Origin: Martelella sp. NC20
GTDB lineage: Bacteria; Pseudomonadota; Alphaproteobacteria; Rhizobiales; Rhizobiaceae
Reading direction: 5' to 3'
Assembly: GCF_013459645.1 (NCBI RefSeq)
Contig: NZ_CP054861.1
Coordinates: 478,501-542,500 of the forward strand
Length of the DNA: 64,000 nt
The first letter of the stretch is position 1; the number at the start of each line of letters is the position of its first letter. The notes beneath the pieces were generated by a model. That model had not been told where the DNA came from. It ran no database searches and saw only the letters and a program-made list of their open reading frames with translations. The position numbers were made by a program, and so were the translations under genes. Below are positions 9,263-17,675 of the stretch, one piece after another.

Positions 9263-9583
9263 TCAGGCCTGCTCGGCTGGCACCTGCACTGTCAGCCCGT
9301 CGAGATCTTCGGTAACCGTCAACTGGCAGGACAACCGCGAACGGCCCGGTTCCATGCCCGGCGCGAAATCCAGCATGTCTTCCTCCACCGGCTCCATCGG
9401 GACCAGCCGGTCCCACCAGTCCGGCCCGACATAGACATGGCAGGTGGAGCAGGAGCAGCAGCCGTCGCATTCCGCAACGATGCCCTCGACCCCGTTGTCG
9501 CGCGCGCCTTCCATAACGCTCTGTCCTTCGGCAACCTCGATTTCATGGGTCTTGCCGGCATGTTCGATATAGACGATTTTCAC
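9263..9583 (-). CDS. [2Fe-2S] plant/adrenodoxin-type ferredoxin
   Basis: An electron carrier of about 106 residues. The cluster ligands are seen as Cys-x5-Cys-x2-Cys in ECDGCCSCSTCHVYV (first, fifth and last Cys of that stretch, with an extra Cys between) and a distal Cys in RSRLSCQLTV. This is the adrenodoxin-like arrangement used with P450s and Rieske oxygenases. Start is GTG at 9583, or TTG one codon earlier; the ribosome site GGAGA is rather far away. It lies in the leftward cluster 16037 to 9263 with a GFA protein, a Rieske protein and amidohydrolases. No oxygenase or reductase partner is in the window. Confidence 0.88.
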   Translation of the reverse strand: MKIVYIEHAGKTHEIEVAEGQSVMEGARDNGVEGIVAECDGCCSCSTCHVYVGPDWWDRLVPMEPVEEDMLDFAPGMEPGRSRLSCQLTVTEDLDGLTVQVPAEQA

Positions 9584-9663
9584 CAATTTCGAATGTCTCC
9601 TCTCGCCAGGATTTCAGACCGCCGCCAGCGCCAGCCCCGCCTGACCGGCGCCCACGGTTCCGC

Positions 9664-10164
9664 TCAGCGGTCCTTCTCCTCGAACCGGGCGATCCAGTCT
9701 GCCCAACTGCCTTTGATGCGCTCCATGTCCGGAGCCCCGGGATATTGCGCCGCCCCCGGCAGCGCCGGGAGCCAGGGCTGCCGCGAGGCGGTGAATATCT
9801 CTGCCACCGGAACAAGCCAGGACGGATCGTCGAGCGTGCCGGGCTTCACCACCAGCACGGGGCTTTTCTCACGCTGATGGGAGAGCCTTCCGCCACACCG
9901 ACCGCAAAAGGTCTGCCGTACGGGCACGCCCGATCCGCCGGCCGTCCACCGCACCTCCTGAGCGCCGTCAATCGTCAGGTCCTCGCATCTGAGCATCAGG
10001 CTCTCGCCAAACGCGCTGCCGGACTGGCGCTGGCAGTTTCTGCAGTGGCAGAGGTAGAAGGTGAGCGGCATCCCGCTTACCCGATAGCGAAGCGCCCCGC
10101 ACTGGCAGCCGCCTTCGAGCGGCAGCGCCGGCATGGCTTTGCCGTCAGATCGTGAGTACGACAT
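9664..10164 (-). CDS. GFA/CENP-V-type zinc protein
   Basis: A 166-residue protein with the GFA zinc-binding pattern: GGCQCGALRY, CHCRNCQRQSGSAFGESLML and FCGRCGGRLSH supply the Cys ligands. The family includes proteins called glutathione-dependent formaldehyde-activating enzymes, although most members have no proven activity. The start at 10164 overlaps the end of the Rieske gene by 20 bases and has AGGA five bases before it, so translation is likely coupled. A role in handling formaldehyde from demethylation is tempting in this setting but is only inference. Confidence 0.85.
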   Translation of the reverse strand: MSYSRSDGKAMPALPLEGGCQCGALRYRVSGMPLTFYLCHCRNCQRQSGSAFGESLMLRCEDLTIDGAQEVRWTAGGSGVPVRQTFCGRCGGRLSHQREKSPVLVVKPGTLDDPSWLVPVAEIFTASRQPWLPALPGAAQYPGAPDMERIKGSWADWIARFEEKDR

Positions 10165-10558
10165 AATCGTCCTCGGTCCGGACCTCGAAGATTTCCGCGC
10201 TGTAAGGCCCTTCCGCCAGACGCTCGCCCGGCGTCACCTTGACGTCGAAAATCTTGACCCGCATCCGGCTGGGGTCGCAGTAGGAGCGCCCGCTGGCAAG
10301 GTCGAACTCCCAGCCATGCCAGGGGCAGCGAACCATGATCTGCTCATCCTCCGTGCGATATGCGCCGGGCGCGTCGGCGTTGACGAGGGCCGCGATCCTG
10401 CCGTGACACAGTTCCGCGCCTTCATGCGGGCACGTGTTGGTAATGGCGGCAAACCGGTCGCCGAGGTTGAAGATCGCGACAACGCGACCCGCAATCTCGA
10501 CCCGCTTTGCCTTGCCCTCAGTGATTTCGTCGACCCTGCAGATGATGTGATCGGTCAT
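10145..10558 (-). CDS. Rieske [2Fe-2S] ferredoxin-like protein
   Basis: A 137-residue single Rieske domain. The two ligand boxes are seen as NTCPHEGAELCHG (Cys-x-His) and VRCPWHGWEFDLASG (Cys-x-x-His). The length fits a Rieske ferredoxin or small ring-hydroxylation component, not an oxygenase alpha subunit, which would be about 400 residues. Start at ATG 10558, with GAGGGGG upstream; a GTG lies one codon earlier. It lies 11 bases after the upstream amidohydrolase gene. Presumably passes electrons to a terminal oxygenase encoded elsewhere. Confidence 0.88.
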   Translation of the reverse strand: MTDHIICRVDEITEGKAKRVEIAGRVVAIFNLGDRFAAITNTCPHEGAELCHGRIAALVNADAPGAYRTEDEQIMVRCPWHGWEFDLASGRSYCDPSRMRVKIFDVKVTPGERLAEGPYSAEIFEVRTEDDYVVLTI

Positions 10559-10569
10559 CACATGCCCCC

Positions 10570-11670
10570 TCAGCCCAGATTGTAAACGGAAACAGCGTTG
10601 TCACGCAGGATGCCGCGTTTCGCCTCATCGCTCATCCCGACGCGGAACGCCCGGTCCGGATGGTCGAAATCCCAGTGCGGATAGTCGGTGGAGAACATCA
10701 GCCGGTCCGGCCCGATCCAGTCGAGCAGGTGGTTCATATGCCTGACGTTCGGCGGTTCCTCGATCGGCTGCGTCGTGACCCAGACATTGCGGCGGATGTA
10801 GTCGGAGGGGCGAAGCTTCACATGCGGCACCTCCCCGCGCATCCGCGCCCACTCACGATCCATCCGCCACATCAGCGAGGGAAGCCAGGCAAAGCCGCCC
10901 TCCACCAGTACCAGTTTGAGCTTCGGGAACCGCTCGAATACGCCCTCGAAGATCATCGAGATCAGGACGGTCTGGACGGAATGGGAGAAGGCGTAATGCT
11001 CCTCGACATAGAAGGATGACCAGCCCGCGCCGGTATTGGCATGCCATCCGGTCGCCGCCGGATGGACGGCGATGGGCAGGTCATGGGCCTCGGCGATTTC
11101 ATAGATCGGCCAGTAGCGCTTGCGGCCGGCGGGCTCCAGGCTGCGCGGCACGAATTGCAACTGCGCGAACCGCTTGTCGCCGACGCGCGCCTCGATTTCG
11201 CGGATGGCGGCATCGCCATCTTCCTGGGCAATCGATATGCCGCCCTTCAGGCGCGGTTCGTCCGCCAGCCACTTGTCGACCTGCCAGTCGTTCACGGCAG
11301 AACAGACGGCGGCGCTCAGTTCGAGGTTTTGCAGCGACGGCCCGGGGTTCAGCGCCTGCAACAGGCCGAACTCGATATTCAGTTCGTCCAGCAACTGCTC
11401 TTGCAGGAATAGAAGGCTTGAAGCCGGCGGGCCGCCCTCCGGCGGATAGGCGTCCTGACGCATCCCGCCATGGTTCAGGCGCGGATATTGCAGCATGCCC
11501 ATAAACGGGCCGCCCGAGCGCATGCCCCAGTCGCGTACATGCTCGCGCCAGCGCAGCGGCAGAAAACGCGCAAGTTCGCTCCTGTCGGTCATGGCCGGAT
11601 GGATATCGCAGTCCACGATACCGAGTTTCGTTCTGGCCGTTTCGGGCCTTTCCAATTCGGCAACAGTCAT
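10570..11670 (-). CDS. Amidohydrolase-superfamily (ACMSD/decarboxylase-like) TIM-barrel protein
   Basis: A 366-residue metal-dependent barrel protein of the amidohydrolase 2 group. The first strand motif is KLGIVDCDIHPAM (Asp-x-His metal ligands). A barrel His lies in LPIAVHPAATG, and the late Asp in RLMFSTDYPHWDFDHP. This group includes non-hydrolytic decarboxylases and hydratases acting on aromatic acids (gamma-resorcylate decarboxylase, 5-carboxyvanillate decarboxylase, LigJ). The frame is open to 11859, but ATG at 11670 (MTVAELERPE) fits family starts and follows the upstream homologue's stop by one base. The two amidohydrolases are divergent paralogues. The substrate is not determined. 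Confidence 0.82.
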   Translation of the reverse strand: MTVAELERPETARTKLGIVDCDIHPAMTDRSELARFLPLRWREHVRDWGMRSGGPFMGMLQYPRLNHGGMRQDAYPPEGGPPASSLLFLQEQLLDELNIEFGLLQALNPGPSLQNLELSAAVCSAVNDWQVDKWLADEPRLKGGISIAQEDGDAAIREIEARVGDKRFAQLQFVPRSLEPAGRKRYWPIYEIAEAHDLPIAVHPAATGWHANTGAGWSSFYVEEHYAFSHSVQTVLISMIFEGVFERFPKLKLVLVEGGFAWLPSLMWRMDREWARMRGEVPHVKLRPSDYIRRNVWVTTQPIEEPPNVRHMNHLLDWIGPDRLMFSTDYPHWDFDHPDRAFRVGMSDEAKRGILRDNAVSVYNLG

Positions 11671-11671
11671 G

Positions 11672-12754
11672 TCAAACCTCCAGTCTCGGATAGGTGGAAA
11701 GGACGTTCTCGCGGCAGATGGCCGTGGCGAGATCGGCGGAAAGCCCCGGTGGCCACATAGCGGCGGCCGGGCCGTGGTCATGCGGGAAATCGGACGAGAA
11801 CAGCAGCATTTCGGGCCCGCCGATACATTCGATGACGGCCGCGACCTCTTCCGGTTCAACCGGCAGATCGAAGGGGTGGAGGGTGAAGCGAAACTGGCGT
11901 TCCATGATCCGGTCCGGCCCTTCCTTCAGCCACGGCACCTCGACGCGGCAGCCGCGCCAGTCCTTGGCCATCCGCCAGGACACGCCGAACAGCCAGGAAA
12001 TCCCGCTTTCGCTCATCACCACCTTCATGTCGGGAAATTCGCTCAGCACGCCTTCCGTCAGGAGGCTTGCGGCCTGGCTGGCGAAACCCTGCGACCAGTT
12101 GACCTGCTCTTCCACGAGATACGACATGAAACCGGATTGCGTCGGCGCGTGGCGATAATTGCTGCCGGGATGCACCGAAAGCGCAAATCCGGCATCGGAC
12201 GCCGCCCTGTAGATCGGCCAGAACTGACGCTGGCCAAGCGTGGCATCCCCCATGCAGATGGCCAGCACCTGAACGAAGCGCCGGTCGTCGGCATAACGCC
12301 TTATCTCCGCCACCGCCTCCTCGGGATGGCGGAACGGCACCAGCAGCGAGGCGCGCAAACGCGGATCGCGCGACAGCCATTCGGCCGCCAGCCAGCGATT
12401 GGTGGCCTGGCACATCATCGTCTGCATATAAGGGTCGAACAGCGCCTGAACGCCGTTGACCACGTTCAGGATCGCCGCCGAGATCCCCATCGGATCGAGA
12501 TGGGCCTCGGCCAGCCGCTCGGGACTTGCGACGCCGCCATCCGCGCCTTCGGCCCTGAACGGCTTCGTCGAGAACGGGTAGGACATCAGTTCCATGTGCC
12601 CGATATCGCGGTAGGGCATCATGTCCTTCCAGTAGCTGTCGACGAATGGCAGCAGATCGGCCTGTTCGGGACTGCGCGGATGCACATCGCAGTCGATGGC
12701 GCCAATCCCCGAGGCGGGACTGGTCTTTGTCTTCGGATCGAGCTCTGTCAGCAT
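11672..12754 (-). CDS. Amidohydrolase-superfamily (ACMSD/decarboxylase-like) TIM-barrel protein
   Basis: A 360-residue paralogue of the downstream gene. The metal motif is GAIDCDVHPRSPEQ, a barrel His lies in FALSVHPGSNYRH, and the late Asp in MLLFSSDFPHDHGP. The ATG at 12754 is chosen because AAAGGAGA precedes it by a normal gap; a GTG at 12781 would overlap the transporter gene. It is encoded between the TctA-TctB fusion and the second amidohydrolase, so uptake of the substrate and its first chemical step are probably coupled. The two barrels may form a pair acting in series or a heteromer; sequence does not tell. Confidence 0.82.
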   Translation of the reverse strand: MLTELDPKTKTSPASGIGAIDCDVHPRSPEQADLLPFVDSYWKDMMPYRDIGHMELMSYPFSTKPFRAEGADGGVASPERLAEAHLDPMGISAAILNVVNGVQALFDPYMQTMMCQATNRWLAAEWLSRDPRLRASLLVPFRHPEEAVAEIRRYADDRRFVQVLAICMGDATLGQRQFWPIYRAASDAGFALSVHPGSNYRHAPTQSGFMSYLVEEQVNWSQGFASQAASLLTEGVLSEFPDMKVVMSESGISWLFGVSWRMAKDWRGCRVEVPWLKEGPDRIMERQFRFTLHPFDLPVEPEEVAAVIECIGGPEMLLFSSDFPHDHGPAAAMWPPGLSADLATAICRENVLSTYPRLEV

Positions 12755-12777
12755 GTTTCGGTCTCCTTTGCTGCTGC

Positions 12778-14757
12778 TCACATGAAGAAAGGAATTTCAA
12801 ACGGGGCATGAAGAACGCGGTCGTAGAGGAAATAGAGCACGGCCCCGAGGCCGGCGGTGTAAAGCGCCACGACCCACCACCGGAACCGGCCCCAGACCGC
12901 CGTATAGACGGCCGCAAAGCCCAGGATTGCGGCATAGGTGCCGATGAAGGGCGTGACGCCGGCCATCAGCGCGACCGCCAGAAAGGTGACGATCTGGCGC
13001 CGGTGCGCGGCAACGAATGCCGCCGTCGTGCCGCCGGCCTCGGTGTCGCCCGCCCGCCGCGCCGCCGCGATCAGTCGAAGCCGGGTGCGGTCCTGCAGCA
13101 GCACGAAACCCATGATCACAAGGCCCGCCATTGCGATGCCGATCGGGGAAATCTTTGCCAGAAGCTTCCAGTCCCGCGCCATCCAGATTGCCGCGGCGAA
13201 GACCACGATCAGGCAGACGGCCAGCGTGTTCGACAGGATCAGGCTTGCGCGGGTTTCGGTCGTATCCTCGATCGAATGGGCCGCCAGGCTGCGGCGGGTC
13301 GAGCGCAGGGCGAAGAAAAACACAACCGCCACCACCGCGACGAGGCCGATCACGGTCGGGCGCGCAATCACCTCCATCGGCGTGTAGCTTTGCCATGTGA
13401 TCGACAGGGCGTCTTCCAGCACCGGCCCGAGCACAAAGCCGAGAATGAAGGGCGGACGCGGCCAGCCGGCCGCCTTCAGGACATAGCCCAGCAGCCCGAC
13501 GCCAAGGAGCGTGATCCAGGTGAACATGCCCGGCTCCCAGACCCAGGACCCCATGAAGATGAACATGATCACGGCGGGGACGATGAAATTGCCGTCGACA
13601 AAGGCCGCGCGCGCAACCTGGCGTCCCCAGATCATCAGCACGGCGGCGCCGATGATATTGGCGATGATGATCGTCCAGACCATCGAGAAGGTGATGTCGA
13701 GATTGTCGCTCAGCATGTTGCGGCCGGGCGAGAAGCCGTGGATCGTCATCGCGCCCAGAAGCACCGCCATCGCGCCGCTGCCGGGAATGCCGAAGGCGAG
13801 CGTGGGGATCAGCGAGCCGCCGAGCACCGCATTATTGGCCGCTTCCGGCGCAATCACGCCGCGCACATCGCCCTTGCCGAACTGCGGATCGGTCTTGCAA
13901 CTCTGCGTGGCGTGGCCATAGGCCAGCCAGTCGACCACCGATGAACCGATGGCCGGCAGCATGCCGATATAAACCCCCAGCAGCGAACAGCGGATTACCA
14001 GCCAACGGTTGCGGATCGCGGCGCGAACGCCGTTGAGAATGCCGTCATCATCGGCGCGCTCGTCGCTGATATGGGCGATGGCGCTGCGCCGCGCGGCCAG
14101 ATCCATCATTTCCGGCAGGCCGAACAGCCCCAGAATGACGGGAACCAGCGGCAGACCGTCGAGCAGCGACCGCTCACCGAAGAAATACCGCGGCATCGAG
14201 CTTGCGACCGGATAGCCGATCTGGGAAAGCATCAGTCCCAGGACCGCCGCACCGAGCCCTTTCGAAATCGCATTACCGCTGACGGCGCCCACCATCAGCA
14301 GGCCGAGCAGCGACAAAAGGAAGAATTCCGGCGAGCCGAAGGCAAGAATGATCCACAGCGCGAACGGCAGCGAGGCCGCCATGGCGAAGCCGCCCAGAAC
14401 CCCGCCGAATGCCGAACTGGCGAATGCGGCGCCGAAGGCGGTCTGCGCAAGCCCGCGCTTGGCCATGGCATTGCCGTCGATCACGGTCGCCTGGCTTGCG
14501 ATGGTGCCGGGAATGCCCAGCATGACCGATGTGATCGTATCGGAGGTCGAGACCACCGCGAACATGCCCAGCAACATGGCAAGGCCTGACGCCGGGTCCA
14601 TGCCGAAGGTCAACGGCAGCAGGACGACCATGCCGGTGACGCCGCCGAGCCCCGGCACGATCCCCAGCCACAGACCGACGGCGATCCCTGCCAGAAGATA
14701 CAGAAACCCCGGAAAGGACAGAACCAGCGACAGTCCCGTCATGAATGAATCGAACAT
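12778..14757 (-). CDS. Tripartite tricarboxylate transporter permease, TctA fused to TctB
   Basis: A 659-residue inner-membrane protein. Residues 1 to about 490 are a TctA large permease, with the family blocks AGIAVGLWLGIVPGLGGVTG and NNAVLGGSLIPTLAFGIPGS and many hydrophobic helices. The remaining 160 or so residues (from ETRASLILSNTLAV on) look like the four-helix TctB small subunit (DUF1468). A separate tctB gene is absent, so the fusion explains how the three-part system is complete with the TctC-like protein at 14943. TTT systems import carboxylates, including aromatic ones such as terephthalate (TphC type). Here the cargo is probably an aromatic acid. Confidence 0.9.
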   Translation of the reverse strand: MFDSFMTGLSLVLSFPGFLYLLAGIAVGLWLGIVPGLGGVTGMVVLLPLTFGMDPASGLAMLLGMFAVVSTSDTITSVMLGIPGTIASQATVIDGNAMAKRGLAQTAFGAAFASSAFGGVLGGFAMAASLPFALWIILAFGSPEFFLLSLLGLLMVGAVSGNAISKGLGAAVLGLMLSQIGYPVASSMPRYFFGERSLLDGLPLVPVILGLFGLPEMMDLAARRSAIAHISDERADDDGILNGVRAAIRNRWLVIRCSLLGVYIGMLPAIGSSVVDWLAYGHATQSCKTDPQFGKGDVRGVIAPEAANNAVLGGSLIPTLAFGIPGSGAMAVLLGAMTIHGFSPGRNMLSDNLDITFSMVWTIIIANIIGAAVLMIWGRQVARAAFVDGNFIVPAVIMFIFMGSWVWEPGMFTWITLLGVGLLGYVLKAAGWPRPPFILGFVLGPVLEDALSITWQSYTPMEVIARPTVIGLVAVVAVVFFFALRSTRRSLAAHSIEDTTETRASLILSNTLAVCLIVVFAAAIWMARDWKLLAKISPIGIAMAGLVIMGFVLLQDRTRLRLIAAARRAGDTEAGGTTAAFVAAHRRQIVTFLAVALMAGVTPFIGTYAAILGFAAVYTAVWGRFRWWVVALYTAGLGAVLYFLYDRVLHAPFEIPFFM

Positions 14758-14942
14758 GAAATTTCAACTCCGGATCGGCGTGGCCGGAACAACGCGTCGC
14801 CTGTAGGTAAAGGCTGCGACGCCGGACACCTTCCAAATTGCATTCCGGTTCTAAAAACACGACCCGGCTCTCGGGAAAGGACGCAAATACGATGCGAAGG
14901 AACGGGCAGGCGCGCCTGCCCGGGCATCCCGCGCCAGCCCCG

Positions 14943-16037
14943 TTACTGCTCGATCCTGTCGACCAGTCCGCGCATGGTGGTCTTGATGTCTTCCGAGGTA
15001 TTCTGAACCTCGGCGATGATGTCGCTCATCTCCTGCCAGTGAACGATGTTCGGCGGCGAGCCGTAGACCTTGGTCGCCGCGGCCATGTATTCCGGCGAGG
15101 CGGTCGCTTCATCGAAACTTGCGCGCAGCATCTCAAGATGGTCTTCGGGGGTTCCCGGCGGGGCCACGACGATCCAGTTCACCGACGCGGACGACCGGGC
15201 GTGATACTGGATCAGTTCCCACAGAGGCCCATCGGGCGCTTTTCCCGTTGCCTTTTCGATGTATTCCTTGACGGTCGGCACGCCTTCGAGCGCCGGGTCG
15301 CGCTTCATCGAGCCGTCAGCCTCGAGCGGCCCCATCTGCCAGATCGCCATGGTGTCGCCGCCGGCGATCGGACCGTCGGCAAGTTCGGCGATGTACTGGG
15401 TAGTGGTCGCCGGATAGCCGTCGATCTCCCCGCGCTGAAGTGCCGCATAGAGCGGCCCGTCGCCCAGCATGCCCGACACGAACTGCCAGTCGACGCCGAG
15501 AAGATCGAGAGCCGCGGCCGTCTGCATGCCCTGCGTCATTCGCGGCGAATAGACGCCGATGGTGATATTGTCGAGATTGGCAAAGTCATCGCGGTTTTCG
15601 AGCCCGCCGCCGACATCGCTTCTGACATGGACAAGGAAGTTGGACCCGCCAATGCCGCCGATGACGCCGAAATCCTCAAACGGAATCTGAAGGGCTTCAG
15701 GATCGAGAATCCGGGTCGTGCCCTGCCAGGCGAGGTAACCCAGCGTCCTGCCGTCGGGCCGCGCATCCATGACATAATCGATGCCCTTGGTCAGCGCTCC
15801 GCCGGAAACCGACTGCACCACCATCGTCGGGTGTCCAGCGATGGCTTTCGACCAGGCATCCGCCAGAACCTGGGCGCTGATGGCCGTCGCGCCGCCCGGC
15901 GAGACATTGTGCACCAGCGTGACCGTCCGGCCAGCAAGGTCGATCGTCTCGGCGCGACCGGGCAAGGCGCCCGCCAGCACGAAGGCCGCGGCCGAGGCCG
16001 CAACCATGCCGGACCTGATAATCCCGTTCAGTTCCAT
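14943..16037 (-). CDS. TctC-type periplasmic solute-binding protein
   Basis: A 364-residue binding protein of the tripartite tricarboxylate transporter family. A signal peptide is clear: RSGMVAASAAAFVLAGALPG then RAE. The mature part has the Bug-family pattern TVTLVHNVSPGGATAISAQV and GYLAWQGTTRI. Start at 16037 (MELNGIIRSG) because GGGAGGAG lies just upstream; the frame continues to 16145 without a better site. First gene of the leftward operon towards 9263, with 185 bases before the TctA-TctB fusion. Delivers substrate to that permease; the carboxylate bound is unknown, likely aromatic from context. Confidence 0.88.
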   Translation of the reverse strand: MELNGIIRSGMVAASAAAFVLAGALPGRAETIDLAGRTVTLVHNVSPGGATAISAQVLADAWSKAIAGHPTMVVQSVSGGALTKGIDYVMDARPDGRTLGYLAWQGTTRILDPEALQIPFEDFGVIGGIGGSNFLVHVRSDVGGGLENRDDFANLDNITIGVYSPRMTQGMQTAAALDLLGVDWQFVSGMLGDGPLYAALQRGEIDGYPATTTQYIAELADGPIAGGDTMAIWQMGPLEADGSMKRDPALEGVPTVKEYIEKATGKAPDGPLWELIQYHARSSASVNWIVVAPPGTPEDHLEMLRASFDEATASPEYMAAATKVYGSPPNIVHWQEMSDIIAEVQNTSEDIKTTMRGLVDRIEQ

Positions 16038-16550
16038 CTGCTCTCCTCCCTCTTGGATCAAGTGATACGGGAACGAAGACCTCCTCTGTCCCCGCTTCCC
16101 GCCAGAGCGCCATGCGTCCCCCCGGACCCACAAAGGATGCTCCAACTTATTGAATCTGCGCTCCTACCGGCGCCGCGGCTCTTCTCGCCCGTTCCGACCG
16201 GGCATGCCCTGTGTGCCGGCGGAAAGATCCGGCCGCGCCTCTGCCCGAAACGCCTGCCCGACCTCCGAGCGAACAGGCATTGCGGAAAGCATCATCAGAA
16301 ATGTATACGCAGTCACAAATATCGGATCTGATTGTTGTGATAGTTTACCTTACAATACAGAGAAAATAAATAGATTCGGAGCATTTTCGCCGGAAAATTG
16401 AAGTTTATAGCTATTTTAGAACAAGCGCCTCAACATTGTACGTATACATTTAACCGCCATTCGACGCTTCCCCGCATTCGCCAGGGCCGATCGGCCACCG
16501 GCAACATGACCGGGCGGCGCGCCTCGATGACGCCGCCTTGCGGCCGGGGT
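16038..16550. promoter_or_regulatory. AT-rich control region upstream of the TctC operon with three operator-like sites
   Basis: A 513-base gap without a credible gene, strongly AT-rich at 16300-16450, unlike its surroundings. It holds ATGTATACGC at 16301-16310 and CGTATACATT at 16441-16450. These match the ATGTATACAT palindrome seen at the ligM, MTHFR, gntR and ligAB promoters, and are in opposite orientations. It also has TTATAGCTATTT at 16405-16416, the same core as the inverted repeat upstream of galB. The transporter operon may therefore answer to both regulators. Confidence 0.6.
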
Positions 16551-17507
16551 CTACCGGCCGGATGCGGCCGACGGCGAGGGCCGGCCTCCGGCAGCGATCT
16601 GGCCGCGCTCGGAAACGACGTGCCGGGCAGCCCATTCGGCACAAGCCCGTATCCCGCCGAGCGGAAAGAAATGGACCTGCGCGATTGCCGGAGTTTCATC
16701 CCGGGACGCCGCGCGGGCAAAATCGGACAGCACATCCGCCGGCTCATAGGGCAACATCAGCTTGGTGACATCCACGGCACGGCGCTGCAACACCTTGAGC
16801 GAGGAGCCGACGCCGCAGGCGATCGCGAACCGGATCAGCGTTTGCAGTTTTGCGGGACCGGCAATCCCGACATGCACCGGCAGATGCACGCCCGCCTCGC
16901 GCAGGCCGGCGATCCAGTCCAGCACCGGCCGCGCCTCGAAAGCGAATTGCGTGACGATGGCCATTTCGGCGTCGCTACGCTCCGCAAACTGCTGCTTCCA
17001 GCGGATCGCGGCATCGACATTTGCGGTCGAGCCATCGGGATCGATATCCCTGTTGCCCTCCGGATGCCCCGCCACATGAAGTCGCGTGAAGCCGTATTTA
17101 TCGAAAAGGCCGGTCTCCATCATCTGCATCGATGATTGAAACGCGCCGGCCGGCGCCGAACGCCCTCCGGCCAGAAGCAGGGCCCGGTCGACGCCCGCCT
17201 CTCCGCGATAACGCGCAATCCAGTCCTCCAGCATGACCTTGTCGGCGATGAGACGCGCCGGAAAATGCGGCATGACCGGAAAGCCGTCCCGCGCCAGCCG
17301 GCGGGCGGTCGCGATCATATCCTCAATCGGTGTGCCTTCGATATGAGCAATGTATACAGGAGTGCCGATAGGCAAGAGGGTCTTGAAGTCGTCGACGCCC
17401 GCCGCCGTACGCGGCATGACCTCAATGGAAAACCCCTGTAAAAAAGGCCCTATGAGGACATTTTCGGGAGCGGTCTTCCTGTTCGCCTTCCTCAGAAATC
17501 CAACCAT
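16551..17507 (-). CDS. Methylenetetrahydrofolate reductase-family protein
   Basis: A 318-residue TIM-barrel flavoprotein of the MTHFR family. Recognisable pieces are SIEVMPRTAAGVDDFKTLLP (the Glu of the family's PP.TE region), VMPHFPARLIADKVMLEDWI, RALLLAGGRSAPAGAFQSSM and a VHVGIAGPAKLQTLIRFAIACG end. In Sphingobium, metF sits with ligM so that methyl-THF made by O-demethylation is oxidised back to methylene-THF. Start ATG at 17507 has GGAGGT ten bases upstream. It follows purU on the same strand, and ligM lies at the head of the same gene array. The sequence is distant from housekeeping MetF, so a dedicated catabolic form is likely. Confidence 0.8.
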   Translation of the reverse strand: MVGFLRKANRKTAPENVLIGPFLQGFSIEVMPRTAAGVDDFKTLLPIGTPVYIAHIEGTPIEDMIATARRLARDGFPVMPHFPARLIADKVMLEDWIARYRGEAGVDRALLLAGGRSAPAGAFQSSMQMMETGLFDKYGFTRLHVAGHPEGNRDIDPDGSTANVDAAIRWKQQFAERSDAEMAIVTQFAFEARPVLDWIAGLREAGVHLPVHVGIAGPAKLQTLIRFAIACGVGSSLKVLQRRAVDVTKLMLPYEPADVLSDFARAASRDETPAIAQVHFFPLGGIRACAEWAARHVVSERGQIAAGGRPSPSAASGR

Positions 17508-17541
17508 ACCGCGCCACCTCCTCCAGCCAGGCATCGACTTA

Positions 17542-17551
17542 ATGTATACAT
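17542..17551. promoter_or_regulatory. Operator-like palindrome ATGTATACAT upstream of the MTHFR-like gene
   Basis: A perfect 10-base palindrome 35 bases before the MTHFR start. The same sequence precedes ligM (23025-23034) and sits inside longer palindromes at the gntR/ligAB promoters, so it is probably a GntR-family operator. A further partial copy, ATGTATACA at 17350-17358, lies inside the MTHFR coding region and may be chance. Confidence 0.6.
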
Positions 17552-17675
17552 ATATCCATCCTCTGGCAAGCTTACAGGCCGTTTCTTGGCGATGGCGCCG
17601 TCGCTGTGTATCCATCCGCGCATCGATACCTCCGCGCGTTACAGCAGCGCCGGCAGCCTCCGGCTGCGACACGCT

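Noticed and set aside
17350..17358. ATGTATACA inside the MTHFR-like gene as a further operator
   Set aside because: It encodes conserved VYIA-type residues, so it can be explained by coding; kept only as a possible secondary site.
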